64,000 nt of DNA. Origin: Geomonas limicola. Its GTDB lineage: Bacteria > Desulfobacterota > Desulfuromonadia > Geobacterales > Geobacteraceae. This document shows positions 18,930 through 27,804 of this stretch, in pieces; position 1 is the stretch's first letter, and each line of letters starts with the position of its first letter. The DNA lies in the NCBI RefSeq assembly GCF_014193675.1, contig NZ_BLXZ01000008.1:186001-250000 (forward strand). The letters run 5' to 3'. The notes beneath the pieces were generated by a model that saw only the letters and a list, made by a program, of their open reading frames with translations, was not told the origin of the DNA and made no database searches. Position numbers and translations under genes: made by a program.

Positions 18930-19961
18930 ATGACCGAAAAAATCAGGCTCACCCAAATGGTGCAGGCGGCCGGTTGAGCCGCCAAGCTGGGCCCGGCGGG
19001 CCTGGAAGAAGCCATTGCCGATTTGACTCGCTCGGATGACCCGAACCTGATCGTGGGGGTGGAGGGTGCCGAGGATGCGGGCGTGTACCGCATTGGGGAG
19101 AGCCTCGCCCTGGTGGAGACCACCGACATCATCACCCCCTTGGTGGACGACCCGTTCAACTTCGGCCGCATCGCCGCAGCGAACGCCCTGTCCGACGTCT
19201 ATGCCATGGGTGGCAAGCCGGTCACCGCCATGAACCTCGCCTTCTTCCCGGCCTGCTCGCTCCCCAACTCGGTCTTGGCCGCCATCCTGGCCGGCGGTTC
19301 CGACGCACTCAAGGAGGCGGGGGCCTGCCTGGTGGGTGGCCACACGGTCGAGGACCAGGAGCTGAAGTACGGCCTTGCGGTTACCGGGCTTATCGACCCG
19401 GCGCGCCTGGTGCGCAACTCGACCGCCCGTCCCGGCGACCTTCTGGTGCTCACCAAGCCGCTGGGGACCGGCATCGTCTCCACCGCCATCAAGGCGGAGA
19501 TGATCTCCGAGGCGCTGGAGGCTGAGGCGATCCGCTGGATGACCCAACTGAACGCCGCTGCCGCCGAGCGCATGCTGGCCGCCGGTGCCAGTGCCGCCAC
19601 CGACGTCACCGGTTTCGGCTTCATCGGGCATGCCTGCGAGATGGCCGTGGGTGCCAACGTCACCTTCAGGATCGAGCTGGACCAGGTTCCCGTCTTCCCT
19701 GGCCTCGAGGAGCTGATCCTCGACGGGCTCATCCCGGCCGGCTGCTATAGAAACCGCGACCACTACTCCCACCTCATCTCCGGCGTGGTCGATGACCGGC
19801 TCTTGCCGCTTTTCGATCCCCAGACCTCCGGCGGCCTGCTCATCGCCCTGCCGCCCAACGGTGCCAAGGAGTTTTTAGCGTCGAGCGCGGACGCGGGTGC
19901 CTTCGCCGCCTGCATCGGCGTTGTGGAGCCTCATGACGGCAGCTTCCTTGACTTCTACTAG
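18930..19961 (+). CDS. selD: Selenide, water dikinase SelD, selenocysteine-containing (UGA at codon 16)
   Basis: 343 residues if the in-frame TGA at 18975-18977 is read as selenocysteine: ATG ACC GAA... gives TQMVQAAG-U-AAKLGPAGL, matching the family's catalytic G(C/U)AAK motif exactly at the Cys/Sec position, with the catalytic Lys three residues on. The frame continues uninterrupted to 19961, and downstream motifs (ETTDIITPLVDDPFNFGRIA, GGHTVED, ATDVTGFG) are intact. SelD makes selenophosphate from selenide and ATP, the Sec and selenouridine precursor. A hairpin follows the UGA (separate entry). A conventional gene call would start too late, near 19023. The next gene overlaps the 3' end by 29 bases. 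Confidence 0.95.
18975..19002 (+). promoter_or_regulatory. Sec UGA codon and candidate bacterial SECIS hairpin in selD
   Basis: Directly after the UGA, GGCCC (18990-18994) pairs with GGGCC (18998-19002) around a GGC loop, and CCA with TGG can extend the stem below an internal bulge. The apical loop lies about 18 bases after the UGA, a normal distance for SelB recruitment. Fold inferred by eye. Confidence 0.65.
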
Positions 19962-21195
19962 CCCCCTCGGGGTCGCCTTCGACCTCGGTACCACCACCAT
20001 AGCCGCGTCCCTGGTCGATCTGGCCAGCGCTGCGCGCCTTGCCGCAACCTCTTCCCTGAACCCGCAGCGCCCCTGGGGCGCCGATGTCCTCTCCCGCCTC
20101 CAGGCGGCCGCCGACCCCACGGTGCTCGCCGCATTGCAGCATTCTCTCGCCACCGAGATGGAGCGCATGGCCGAAGAGTTGCTGGCGCGGGTCGACGCCC
20201 AGCCCCGGCAGCTTGCCTGCGTCGCCGTTGCGGGGAACCCCGCCATGGAGCAGATCGCCCTGGGGTTGCCGAGCGCCTCGCTTGCCTATCCCCCGTTTCG
20301 TCCCCAGTTCAGCGCCGCCCGGGAAACGACCACCGCAGAGCTCGGCTGGCAGCGCGACCTGCCGGCCTTTCTGTTTCCCCTTCCCAGCGGCTTCGTGGGG
20401 GGCGACCTGGTCGCCTTTCTCTACGGGTGCCGCCACAGCGCCCGTCCGGGCACCCTCTACCTCGATCTCGGTACCAATGCCGAGATGGCGCTCTTCGACG
20501 GTACGCGCTACCTGGCGACCTCCGCGGCGGCAGGTCCCGCTTTCGAAGGGGGAAACCTGAGCTGCGGCATGGCCGCGCTGCCCGGAGCCATCGCCGGGGT
20601 TTCCCTGGAAGGGGAGAGGTTGAAGCTTGCCACCATCGGCGGGGTAGCGGCGCGCGGCATCTGCGGGTCCGGGGTGCTGGAGGCGGTCGCGGCGCTGCTG
20701 GAAAACGGCGTTCTTGACCGCACCGGGCGGATTCGGCCTCCCGAGGAGATCGCCTCCAACCTTGCGAACCGCGTGCAGCAGATCGACGGGGGGACGGCTT
20801 TTGTGCTGCACCGCGACGCCAAGGCGACGGTCTACCTGACCCAGGAGGATGTCCGTGCCCTGCAGCTTGCCAAGGGGGCGCTCAAGGCGGGGATGGAGAT
20901 CCTGCTGGCGCGAGCCGGGCTCAGATTCGAGGATCTTGCCGAGGTCGTGTTGACCGGTTCGTTCGGCGCCGTGCTGGCGCCTCAGGTCCTAAAAACCGTT
21001 GGAGTTTTCAACGAAAGCATGGTAATAATCTCAGGTTTTATCAGGGAAGGTGCGCTTTTAGGGGTCGAGCGTTTCCTGGTGGAGCCCGAGGGGCGCGGGG
21101 AGCTGGAAGCCTTTACCGAGAAGATCAAGGTGCTCCCGTTGTCGGGAACCGCCGCCTTCGAGAAACGCTTCCTCGCCAACCTCGATTTCGACTAG
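19933..21195 (+). CDS. RACo-like ASKHA ATPase (DUF4445 type) without ferredoxin domain
   Basis: 420 residues. It has ATPase phosphate motifs VAFDLGTTTIAASL (residue ~15) and LYLDLGTNAEMAL (~175), plus VAVAGNPAMEQIALG and ICGSGVLEAVAAL. This is the C-terminal ATPase part of reductive activators of corrinoid proteins (RACo/RamA group). The usual N-terminal [2Fe-2S] domain is absent, so electrons would have to come from a separate protein, or the role differs. The ATG at 19933 with GTGGAG upstream is preferred over an earlier GTG-type opening. It overlaps the end of selD by 29 bases, suggesting translational coupling. Corrinoid reactivation is an inference. Confidence 0.85.
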   Translation: MTAASLTSTSPLGVAFDLGTTTIAASLVDLASAARLAATSSLNPQRPWGADVLSRLQAAADPTVLAALQHSLATEMERMAEELLARVDAQPRQLACVAVAGNPAMEQIALGLPSASLAYPPFRPQFSAARETTTAELGWQRDLPAFLFPLPSGFVGGDLVAFLYGCRHSARPGTLYLDLGTNAEMALFDGTRYLATSAAAGPAFEGGNLSCGMAALPGAIAGVSLEGERLKLATIGGVAARGICGSGVLEAVAALLENGVLDRTGRIRPPEEIASNLANRVQQIDGGTAFVLHRDAKATVYLTQEDVRALQLAKGALKAGMEILLARAGLRFEDLAEVVLTGSFGAVLAPQVLKTVGVFNESMVIISGFIREGALLGVERFLVEPEGRGELEAFTEKIKVLPLSGTAAFEKRFLANLDFD

Positions 21196-21206
21196 AGGCA
21201 GATTTC

Positions 21207-21420
21207 GCCACGGAGGCACGGAGGTCACGGAGAAAGGCACAAAGAATCTCTGGTGTCTCCTTACACCAAGAGGCAGGAGAACGCCGGGTAGCTGCAAAAC
21301 CCAAAGACGTAGGGTTTTCCTCTGTGCCCCTCTGGTTTTTCCCTCAGCGTCCTCTGTGCTGAGTCGTAGCCCGTTGGCCGTCTGTTTTCGCTTTTTTCCG
21401 TGCGCTCCGTGTCTCGTGGC
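21207..21420. repeat. Intergenic inverted-repeat element C (CCACGGAG ends)
   Basis: Left end GCCACGGAGGCACGGAGG...CACGGAGAAAGG, right end CCGTGCGCTCCGTGTCTCGTGGC. The middle holds ACACCAAGAGG and GGGTTTTCCTCTGTGCC-like imperfect pairings but not the GTTCGGCC core. It fills the gap between the ASKHA gene and purH. Confidence 0.7.
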
Positions 21421-21472
21421 ACCGGCGCTCTTCGATTTTGGTCTACATCATCAGGTATAAAAGGAGCTTTTC

Positions 21473-23038
21473 ATGGCAAAGATTGGTCGTGCGCTCATCA
21501 GCGTATCGGAAAAGACCGGGGTGCTGGATTTCGCCCGGGCCCTCTCGGGGTATGGGGTCGAGATCCTCTCCACCGGCGGCACCGCGAAACTTTTGCGCGA
21601 CGCCGGCGTCCCGGTGAAGGACGTCTCCGAGTTCACCGGGTTCCCCGAGATGCTGGACGGCCGGGTGAAAACGCTGCACCCCAAGGTGCACGGCGGCATC
21701 CTCGGCATGCGGGAGAACCCGGCACACGTCGCCAAGATGCAGGAGCACGGCATCGAGCCGATCGACATGGTCGTGGTGAACCTCTACCCGTTCGAGGCGA
21801 CCGTTGCCAAGGAAGACTGCACCATGGAAGACGCCATCGAGAACATCGATATCGGCGGCCCGACCATGCTGCGCTCCGCCGCCAAGAATAACCGCGACGT
21901 CACCGTCATCGTGGACCACGTCGATTACCAGGCGGTGCTCGACGAGATGCAGGCCTCCGGTGGGGCGGTCTCCCGCGAGACCAACTTCCGACTGGCGGTC
22001 AAGGTCTACCAGCATACCGCGGCCTACGACGGTGCCATCTCCAACTGGCTCGGCGCGCGTCTCCAGGCGGAGGTAGCCCCCTACCCGCAGACCCTCACCC
22101 TGCAGTACCAGTTGGCCCAGGGGATGCGCTACGGCGAGAACCCCCATCAAAAGGGCGCCTTCTACGTCGAGAAGGGGGCCAAGGAGGCCTCCATCTCCAC
22201 CGCGCGCCAGCTGCAGGGCAAAGAGCTCTCCTATAACAACATCGCCGACACCGATGCGGCGCTCGAGTGCGTGAAGCAGTTCAGCGAGGGACCGGCCTGC
22301 GTCATCGTGAAGCACGCCAACCCGTGCGGAGTGGCACTCGGCGAGAATATCCTCGAGGCCTACGAGGCGGCCTACAAGACCGATACCGAGTCCGCCTTCG
22401 GCGGCATCATCGCCTTCAATCGCGAGCTGGACGAGATCACCGCCCGCACCATCGTGGATCGCCAGTTTGTCGAGGTGATCATCGCTCCCAAGGTCTCCGA
22501 GGCTGCCGGCGAGGTGGTGGCTGCCAAGAAGAACGTACGCCTGCTGGAGTGCGGCTTCTGGCCCGAGACCCCGGCTTCCCGCCTCGATTTCAAGCGCGTC
22601 AACGGCGGCATCCTGGTGCAGGACGCGGACCTGGCGCTTTTCGAGCAGCTCAAGGTGGTGACCAAGAGAAGCCCCTCCGACAAGGAGATGGAAGACCTGC
22701 TCTTCGCCTGGCGCGTCGCCAAGTTCGTGAAGTCGAACGCCATCGTCTATGCCCGCGGCAACTCCACCGTCGGCGTGGGTGCGGGACAGATGAGCCGGGT
22801 CAACTCGGCACGCATCGCCGCCATCAAGGCCGAGCACGCCGGGATCCCGGTCCAGGGTGCCGTGATGGCGTCCGACGCCTTCTTCCCGTTCCGTGACGGT
22901 CTGGACAACGCGGCAGCAGCCGGCATCACCGCGGTGATCCAGCCCGGCGGCAGCATGCGTGACGCCGAAGTCATCGCCGCCGCCGACGAGCACAACATCG
23001 CCATGGTGCTCACCTCGATGAGGCACTTCAGGCACTAA
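21473..23038 (+). CDS. purH: Bifunctional AICAR formyltransferase / IMP cyclohydrolase PurH
   Basis: 521 residues, normal length; performs the last two steps of IMP synthesis. The N-terminal MGS-like cyclohydrolase domain (ALISVSEKTG, STGGTAKLL, KTLHPKVHGG) spans about residues 1-150. The C-terminal formyltransferase domain carries KHANPCGVA (near residue 280) and GAGQMSRVNS. AAGGAGC precedes the ATG. First gene of a purH-purD-purE run. Confidence 0.97.
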   Translation: MAKIGRALISVSEKTGVLDFARALSGYGVEILSTGGTAKLLRDAGVPVKDVSEFTGFPEMLDGRVKTLHPKVHGGILGMRENPAHVAKMQEHGIEPIDMVVVNLYPFEATVAKEDCTMEDAIENIDIGGPTMLRSAAKNNRDVTVIVDHVDYQAVLDEMQASGGAVSRETNFRLAVKVYQHTAAYDGAISNWLGARLQAEVAPYPQTLTLQYQLAQGMRYGENPHQKGAFYVEKGAKEASISTARQLQGKELSYNNIADTDAALECVKQFSEGPACVIVKHANPCGVALGENILEAYEAAYKTDTESAFGGIIAFNRELDEITARTIVDRQFVEVIIAPKVSEAAGEVVAAKKNVRLLECGFWPETPASRLDFKRVNGGILVQDADLALFEQLKVVTKRSPSDKEMEDLLFAWRVAKFVKSNAIVYARGNSTVGVGAGQMSRVNSARIAAIKAEHAGIPVQGAVMASDAFFPFRDGLDNAAAAGITAVIQPGGSMRDAEVIAAADEHNIAMVLTSMRHFRH

Positions 23039-23041
23039 GAA

Positions 23042-23142
23042 CCAGGGACTGGGGGCCAGGGGGCAGGGACTAGCGAACAGGTGAGAAAACGGAAATTGAA
23101 CCGTTTCTTCCAGTCCCTAGCCCCCCATCCCTAGCCCCTGCC
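23042..23142. repeat. Intergenic inverted-repeat element H (GGGACTAG type)
   Basis: Left arm of GGGACT/GGCAGGGACTAG units (23042-23073), right arm CAGTCCCTAGCC...CCTAGCCCCTGCC (23110-23142), with a small hairpin AAACGG / CCGTTT in the middle. Related single-sided stretches lie at 35143-35179 and 55321-55357. Confidence 0.75.
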
Positions 23143-23158
23143 TTTACAAGGAGAAGTC

Positions 23159-24430
23159 ATGAACATTCTGGTAATTGGCAGCGGCGGCAGGGAGCATGCG
23201 TTGGTCTGGAAGATCGCCCAGTCCCCGCTGGTTAAAAAACTGTACTGCGCCCCGGGGAACCCGGGCACCGCGCAGCTCGCCGAGAACGTGAACATCGCGG
23301 TGGACGACCTGCCGGCGCTTCTGGCCTTTGCCAAGGAGAAGGGGATCGATCTCACGGTGGTCGGCCCGGAACTCCCGCTCTCGCTGGGGCTGGTCGACCT
23401 CTTCGAAGAGAACGGCCTGAAGGCCTTCGGCGCGCGCAAGAACGCGGCACTTATCGAGGCGAGCAAGGCCTTCTCGAAGGACCTGATGCACAAGTACCAG
23501 GTGCCGACCGCCGCCTACGGCGTCTTCACCGAGGTGGATAATGCGATCGCCTTCATCGACCAGACCGGGGTGCCCATCGTCATCAAGGCCGACGGCCTGG
23601 CGGCGGGTAAAGGGGTCATCATCGCCCAGAACCGCGAAGAAGCGGTGGCCGCAGTCACCGACATGCTCTCCGGCAACGCCTTCGGCTCGGCCGGTTCGCG
23701 CGTGGTCATCGAGGAGTTCCTGAAAGGGGAGGAGGCTTCCTTCCTGGCCTTCACCGACGGCAAGAACATCATCCCGCTGGCGAGTGCCCAGGACCACAAG
23801 GCGGTCTATGACGGCGACCAGGGGCCCAACACCGGCGGCATGGGTGCCTACTCTCCCGCTCCGGTGGTGACCCCCGCCATCCACGAGAAGGCGATGGCCG
23901 AGGTGATGCGGCGCACCGTCGACGGCATGGCGGCCGAGGGGCGCACCTACCGTGGTGTCCTCTACGCCGGCCTCATGATCGACGGGGAGAGCGTGAAGAC
24001 CCTCGAGTTCAATGCCCGGTTCGGCGACCCCGAGTGCCAACCGCTTTTGATGCGCATGAAGTCCGACATCGTGCCGGTACTTCTCGCGGTCGCCAACGGA
24101 GACCTCTCCGGTATCGAGATCGAGTGGCATGACAAGGCGGCGGTCTGCGTGGTGATGGCGGCCGGCGGGTATCCCGGCGACTACAAAAAGGGTGACCGGA
24201 TTGCCGGTTTGAGCGAGGCTGCCAAGGTCGAGGATCTGGTGGTGTTCCACGCCGGGACCAAGAGCGACCAGGGTGGCGTCCTTACCAACGGCGGCCGGGT
24301 CCTGGGCGTAACCGCGCTCGGCGACACCGTACCCGAGGCGATCGAGCGTGCCTACCAGGGTGTGGCGCAGATCTCCTGGCCCGAGGTGCACTACCGCAAA
24401 GACATCGGCGCCAAGGCGATCAACCGGTAG
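23159..24430 (+). CDS. purD: Phosphoribosylamine-glycine ligase PurD
   Basis: 423 residues, normal length; ATP-grasp enzyme joining glycine to phosphoribosylamine. N-terminal VIGSGGREHALVWK, ATP-grasp KADGLAAGKGV (about residue 140), and the metal-binding LEFNARFGDPECQ (about residue 283). ACAAGGAG precedes the ATG. Element H separates it from purH, with no obvious terminator, so joint transcription with purH is likely. Confidence 0.97.
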   Translation: MNILVIGSGGREHALVWKIAQSPLVKKLYCAPGNPGTAQLAENVNIAVDDLPALLAFAKEKGIDLTVVGPELPLSLGLVDLFEENGLKAFGARKNAALIEASKAFSKDLMHKYQVPTAAYGVFTEVDNAIAFIDQTGVPIVIKADGLAAGKGVIIAQNREEAVAAVTDMLSGNAFGSAGSRVVIEEFLKGEEASFLAFTDGKNIIPLASAQDHKAVYDGDQGPNTGGMGAYSPAPVVTPAIHEKAMAEVMRRTVDGMAAEGRTYRGVLYAGLMIDGESVKTLEFNARFGDPECQPLLMRMKSDIVPVLLAVANGDLSGIEIEWHDKAAVCVVMAAGGYPGDYKKGDRIAGLSEAAKVEDLVVFHAGTKSDQGGVLTNGGRVLGVTALGDTVPEAIERAYQGVAQISWPEVHYRKDIGAKAINR

Positions 24431-24487
24431 ACCGAAACCGCCCTTTTTTGCCACGGGGCCGCTTTTGATTTTCAAGGAGTGATAACT

Positions 24488-24994
24488 ATGAGCAATCCAC
24501 TCGTTCTCATCGTCATGGGCAGCGATTCCGACCTCCCCACCATGGAGGAGACCGCCAAGATCCTCACCGACTTCGGCGTCCCCTTCGAGATGCGCATCTC
24601 CTCGGCGCACCGCTCCCCCAAGCGCACGGCGCAGCTCGCCGCCGAGGCATCCGGCCGCGGCGTCCAGTTGATCATCGCCGCAGCCGGCATGGCCGCACAC
24701 TTAGCCGGGGTGATCGCTGCTGAAACGACCCTGCCGGTCATCGGCGTTCCCATGGGGGGCGGCGCACTCTCCGGCATCGACGCCCTCTACGCCATGGTCC
24801 AGATGCCCGGCGGCATTCCGGTCGCCACCATGGCCATCGGCAAGGCCGGTGCCAAGAACGCCGGACTCTTCGCGATCCAGATCCTCGCCCTGCAGCACCC
24901 GGACCTCGCCGCCAAGTTCGTCGCCTACCGCGACAAGATGGCCGCCGAGGTGGAACAAAAAGACGCGGCGCTCCAGGCGGCAAAGCCCCACTAA
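24488..24994 (+). CDS. purE: N5-carboxyaminoimidazole ribonucleotide mutase PurE
   Basis: 168 residues; converts N5-CAIR to CAIR. GSDSDLPTM (near residue 12) and SAHRSPKR with the catalytic His (near 40) are the class I PurE motifs. The ATG at 24488 sits eight bases after AAGGAG; an in-frame GTG at 24479 overlaps that site and is rejected. It follows purD by 57 bases. Confidence 0.96.
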   Translation: MSNPLVLIVMGSDSDLPTMEETAKILTDFGVPFEMRISSAHRSPKRTAQLAAEASGRGVQLIIAAAGMAAHLAGVIAAETTLPVIGVPMGGGALSGIDALYAMVQMPGGIPVATMAIGKAGAKNAGLFAIQILALQHPDLAAKFVAYRDKMAAEVEQKDAALQAAKPH

Positions 24995-25017
24995 GCGTGC
25001 ATTTGCGGCCTTTTTGC

Positions 25018-25044
25018 TTGACAACCCGCACCGGCTTGTATACT
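25018..25044 (+). promoter_or_regulatory. Candidate promoter of the triheme cytochrome
   Basis: A perfect TTGACA (25018-25023) and TATACT (25039-25044), spacer only 15 bases. It lies ~35 bases ahead of the start codon. Hexamers are strong; the short spacer is the weakness. Confidence 0.55.
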
Positions 25045-25079
25045 TTCCTGCATACCAATTACCTATGGAGGGAAAGCTG

Positions 25080-25346
25080 ATGACCAAAATGATCGCTGCA
25101 GTAGCTTTGACGCTCGCATTTGCTGTATCCGCCTTCGCTGCGGATTCCGTGGTGTACCCCGCTAAAAACGGCAACGTGACCTTTAACCACAAGGCACACA
25201 GCACCAAAATGGAGTGCAAAGCCTGCCACGAAGGGGCTCCCGCTAAGATCGCCATCGACAAGGACGTGGCTCACAAGCTCTGCAAAGGCTGCCATGCAGA
25301 CAAGAAAGCCGGCCCGACCAAGTGCGGTGAGTGCCACAAGAAGTAA
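25080..25346 (+). CDS. PpcA-like periplasmic triheme cytochrome c7
   Basis: 88 residues. Signal peptide MTKMIAAVALTLAFAVSAFA, cleaved before ADSVVYPAKNGNV. Three haem sites: CKACH, CKGCH, CGECH, and the PpcA-family landmarks VTFNHKAH, GPTKCGECHKK at the end. PpcA-family proteins carry electrons across the periplasm of Geobacter between inner-membrane quinol oxidases and outer-membrane conduits. GGAGGGAAAG precedes the ATG. It has its own promoter-like and terminator sequences, so it is likely monocistronic. Length and haem number fit the family; assignment to a particular paralogue (PpcA-E) is not attempted. Confidence 0.95.
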   Translation: MTKMIAAVALTLAFAVSAFAADSVVYPAKNGNVTFNHKAHSTKMECKACHEGAPAKIAIDKDVAHKLCKGCHADKKAGPTKCGECHKK

Positions 25347-25370
25347 TCCCTGACAGGGGTAAGTAGGAGA

Positions 25371-25405
25371 AAAGGGATAGCAGCTCAGGCTGTTATCCCT
25401 TTTTT
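25371..25405 (+). terminator. Terminator after the triheme cytochrome
   Basis: AAAGGGATAGCAG and CTGTTATCCCTTT pair (one G-T) around a 6-base loop, followed by TTT. Confidence 0.88.
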
Positions 25406-25437
25406 GCGTTCTAAGAGAACTCCCCAATTTTTTTTCT

Positions 25438-25466
25438 TTTGCGCTTATTCGCAATTTGACTATAAT
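25438..25466 (+). promoter_or_regulatory. Candidate promoter of resB-ccsB
   Basis: Consensus TATAAT at 25461-25466 with TTTGCG 17 bases upstream, about 50 bases before the resB start. The -10 is strong, the -35 weak. Confidence 0.5.
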
Positions 25467-25516
25467 GGCAAGCTTGATTCAGCAGTAGCAGCACATAACC
25501 TCTTTGGGAGACTGCC

Positions 25517-26869
25517 TTGACAACAAATAAAAACAGTTTTGCGTATCAGGTGTGGGACTTCTTCTGCTCCTTGAAACTCAGCATCTTCCTCCTCATCGGC
25601 CTCGCACTCACCTCGATCATCGGCACCATCGTCATGCAGGGGCCCTCGCGTGAATACCTTGCCACCTTGAGCGAGACCAAGATCCGCATCTACTCGACCT
25701 TGGGCTTCTTCGACATGTACCACTCCTGGTGGTTCATCCTGCTCCTCTACATGCTCACCCTGAACCTGATCTGCTGCTCCATCAAGCGGCTCCCCCGCGT
25801 CTGGAAGACCGTGTTCGAACCGGTGCTGGTACTGGACGAGCGCTTCGAGAAGTCGCTTTCCGCGGTAAAGGAACTGAAAATCTCGGGAACCAAGGACCAG
25901 CTCAAGGACAAGATGGCCGAGTTCCTCAAGTCCGAGTTCGCCAGCGCGACCGTCACCGAAAAGGACGGCGAGTACCACCTGTACGCGGAGAAGTCCCGGC
26001 TCTCCCGGCTGGGGGTCTACGTGGTGCACTTCTCCATCATCATCGTCTTCATCGGCGCGCTGGTCGGCTCCTTCTTCGGCTACAAAGGGTACGTGAACAT
26101 CCCCGAGGGTGGGAGCATCGGCGAGGTGCAGACCCGCAGCGGCAAGATGGTCAACCTGGGCTTCAACGTGCGCTGCGAGAAGTTCACGGTCACCTTCTAC
26201 GACACCGGGGCCCCGAAGGAGTTCAAGAGCATCCTGACTGTCCTGGAGAACGGCCAGCCGGTGCCGGGGTACGTGAACATCCCCACCATCGTGAACGAGC
26301 CGCTTACCTACAAAGGGATCACCTTCTACCAGTCGAGCTACGGCCCGTCCGACGAGGGTGCCACCTACCACATCTCGGTGCGTGACCGCAAAGGTGGTGC
26401 ACCCATCAAGCTGACCGCCCGCCAGGGCGAGCGCCTGGCACTCCCCGGCGGTGCCTTCCTCTCCATCATGGAAGCTACCGCTGACGTACGTCCCTTCATG
26501 AAAGATTTCGACGGCCCCGGCGCCCAGGTCGAGTTCACCCCGGCCGGCGGGAAGCCCCAGCCTTTCGTGATCCTCAGTGAAAAGTACGAGGCCTTCAACT
26601 CCCAGCACGGCGGGGACCTGATCATCACCATGGACGGCATGGACCAGAAGTTCTTCACCGGTCTGCAGGTCGCCAAGGACCCGGGTGTCTGGGTGGTCTG
26701 GCTCGGCTGCTTCCTGATGGTGGTGGGCATCATCATGGCCTTCTTCATGTCGCATAAACGCATCTGGGCGCGGGTCTCCGACGGCGCGGTGACTCTGGCC
26801 GGTTCCGCCAGCAAGAACCCCACTGGCTTCGAACTGACCTTCGACGAACTGGTCCAGAAGCTTAAATGA
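25517..26869 (+). CDS. resB: Cytochrome c biogenesis protein ResB (system II)
   Basis: 450 residues. Membrane segments at about 18-38, 68-88 and 168-190, a large periplasmic domain (190-390), and a last segment at 395-418, the ResB layout. With CcsB it moves haem and holds apocytochrome for covalent attachment in system II. It starts with TTG, supported by GGGAG six bases upstream and by the family-like N-terminus. It is followed by ccsB after 63 bases. The presence of this pair beside cytochrome genes fits the haem-maturation load of the organism. Confidence 0.93.
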   Translation: MTTNKNSFAYQVWDFFCSLKLSIFLLIGLALTSIIGTIVMQGPSREYLATLSETKIRIYSTLGFFDMYHSWWFILLLYMLTLNLICCSIKRLPRVWKTVFEPVLVLDERFEKSLSAVKELKISGTKDQLKDKMAEFLKSEFASATVTEKDGEYHLYAEKSRLSRLGVYVVHFSIIIVFIGALVGSFFGYKGYVNIPEGGSIGEVQTRSGKMVNLGFNVRCEKFTVTFYDTGAPKEFKSILTVLENGQPVPGYVNIPTIVNEPLTYKGITFYQSSYGPSDEGATYHISVRDRKGGAPIKLTARQGERLALPGGAFLSIMEATADVRPFMKDFDGPGAQVEFTPAGGKPQPFVILSEKYEAFNSQHGGDLIITMDGMDQKFFTGLQVAKDPGVWVVWLGCFLMVVGIIMAFFMSHKRIWARVSDGAVTLAGSASKNPTGFELTFDELVQKLK

Positions 26870-26932
26870 TAAGTCTCCGGGGGGTTTGTCCCCCTTCAAC
26901 TGTCAACTGACTACACCGGAGGGTACTAACGT

Positions 26933-27778
26933 ATGTCCAGTTCCATGTTGTTCAACATCACCATGGTCACCTACATGGTTTCGACCTGCATATTCTTCGC
27001 CTTCCTGGCTTCCAAGACCAAGGCGGTCGGTCTGGCCGGCACCTACGCCGCGCTCTTTGGCTTCGTGGTACAGACCGCGGCCATCGCGATGCGCTGGAAG
27101 GAGTCCTACGACCAGGGGCACGGCCACGCGCCGCTTTCCAACCTGTACGAGTCGGTGGTCTTCTTCTCCTGGACCATCATCCTCATCTTCATGATCATCG
27201 ACTTCAGGTACAAGTACCGCGCAGTGGGCGCCTTCGTGGTCCCCTTCGCGCTCTTCGGCATGGCCTGGGCGCAGCTCGGCCTGGATAGCGGCATCGAGCC
27301 GCTGGTGCCGGCCCTGCAGAGTAACTGGCTCATGTACCACGTGATCACCTGCTTCCTGGGTTACGCCGCCTTCGCGGTCGCCTGCGGCATCTCGATCATG
27401 TACCTGATCCGCGACAAAATGGAGGGTGGCAGTTCTGCTCAGGCGGGCGGCATCCTCTCCATGTTCCCGGCCATCAAGGTGCTGGACGACCTCAACTACA
27501 AGGCGATCATGATCGGCTTCCCGCTTCTGACCCTGGGGATCGTGACCGGCGCTGCCTGGGCCAACTACGCCTGGGGCACCTACTGGAGCTGGGACCCGAA
27601 AGAGACCTGGTCGCTCATCGTCTGGTTCGTCTACGCGGCCTTCCTGCACGCCCGCATCACCCGCGGCTGGGTTGGGCGTCGTGCCGCCATCCTCTCGGTG
27701 ATCGGCTTTGCTGCGACTATCTTCTGCTATCTCGGGGTTAACCTGTTCCTGTCCGGTCTGCACAGCTACGGTAAGTAG
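26933..27778 (+). CDS. ccsB: Cytochrome c biogenesis protein CcsB/CcsA (haem handling, WWD motif)
   Basis: 281 residues, about eight membrane segments. The WWD domain reads WANYAWGTYWSWDPKETW (about residues 207-224), the haem-presenting motif. Conserved His residues (MYHV near 133; GHGH near 61) are candidate haem ligands. Naming varies: this component is CcsA in chloroplasts and some bacteria, CcsB in many bacterial annotations. GGAGGG precedes the ATG. A multihaem cytochrome follows directly. Confidence 0.93.
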   Translation: MSSSMLFNITMVTYMVSTCIFFAFLASKTKAVGLAGTYAALFGFVVQTAAIAMRWKESYDQGHGHAPLSNLYESVVFFSWTIILIFMIIDFRYKYRAVGAFVVPFALFGMAWAQLGLDSGIEPLVPALQSNWLMYHVITCFLGYAAFAVACGISIMYLIRDKMEGGSSAQAGGILSMFPAIKVLDDLNYKAIMIGFPLLTLGIVTGAAWANYAWGTYWSWDPKETWSLIVWFVYAAFLHARITRGWVGRRAAILSVIGFAATIFCYLGVNLFLSGLHSYGK

Positions 27779-27804
27779 TCTTGCCAGAGGGGCCGTTTGA
27801 CACC

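Noticed and set aside
18930..19022. selD as a pseudogene broken by a stop codon
   Set aside because: The stop is UGA at the exact Sec position, followed by a hairpin, and the frame and motifs are intact downstream.
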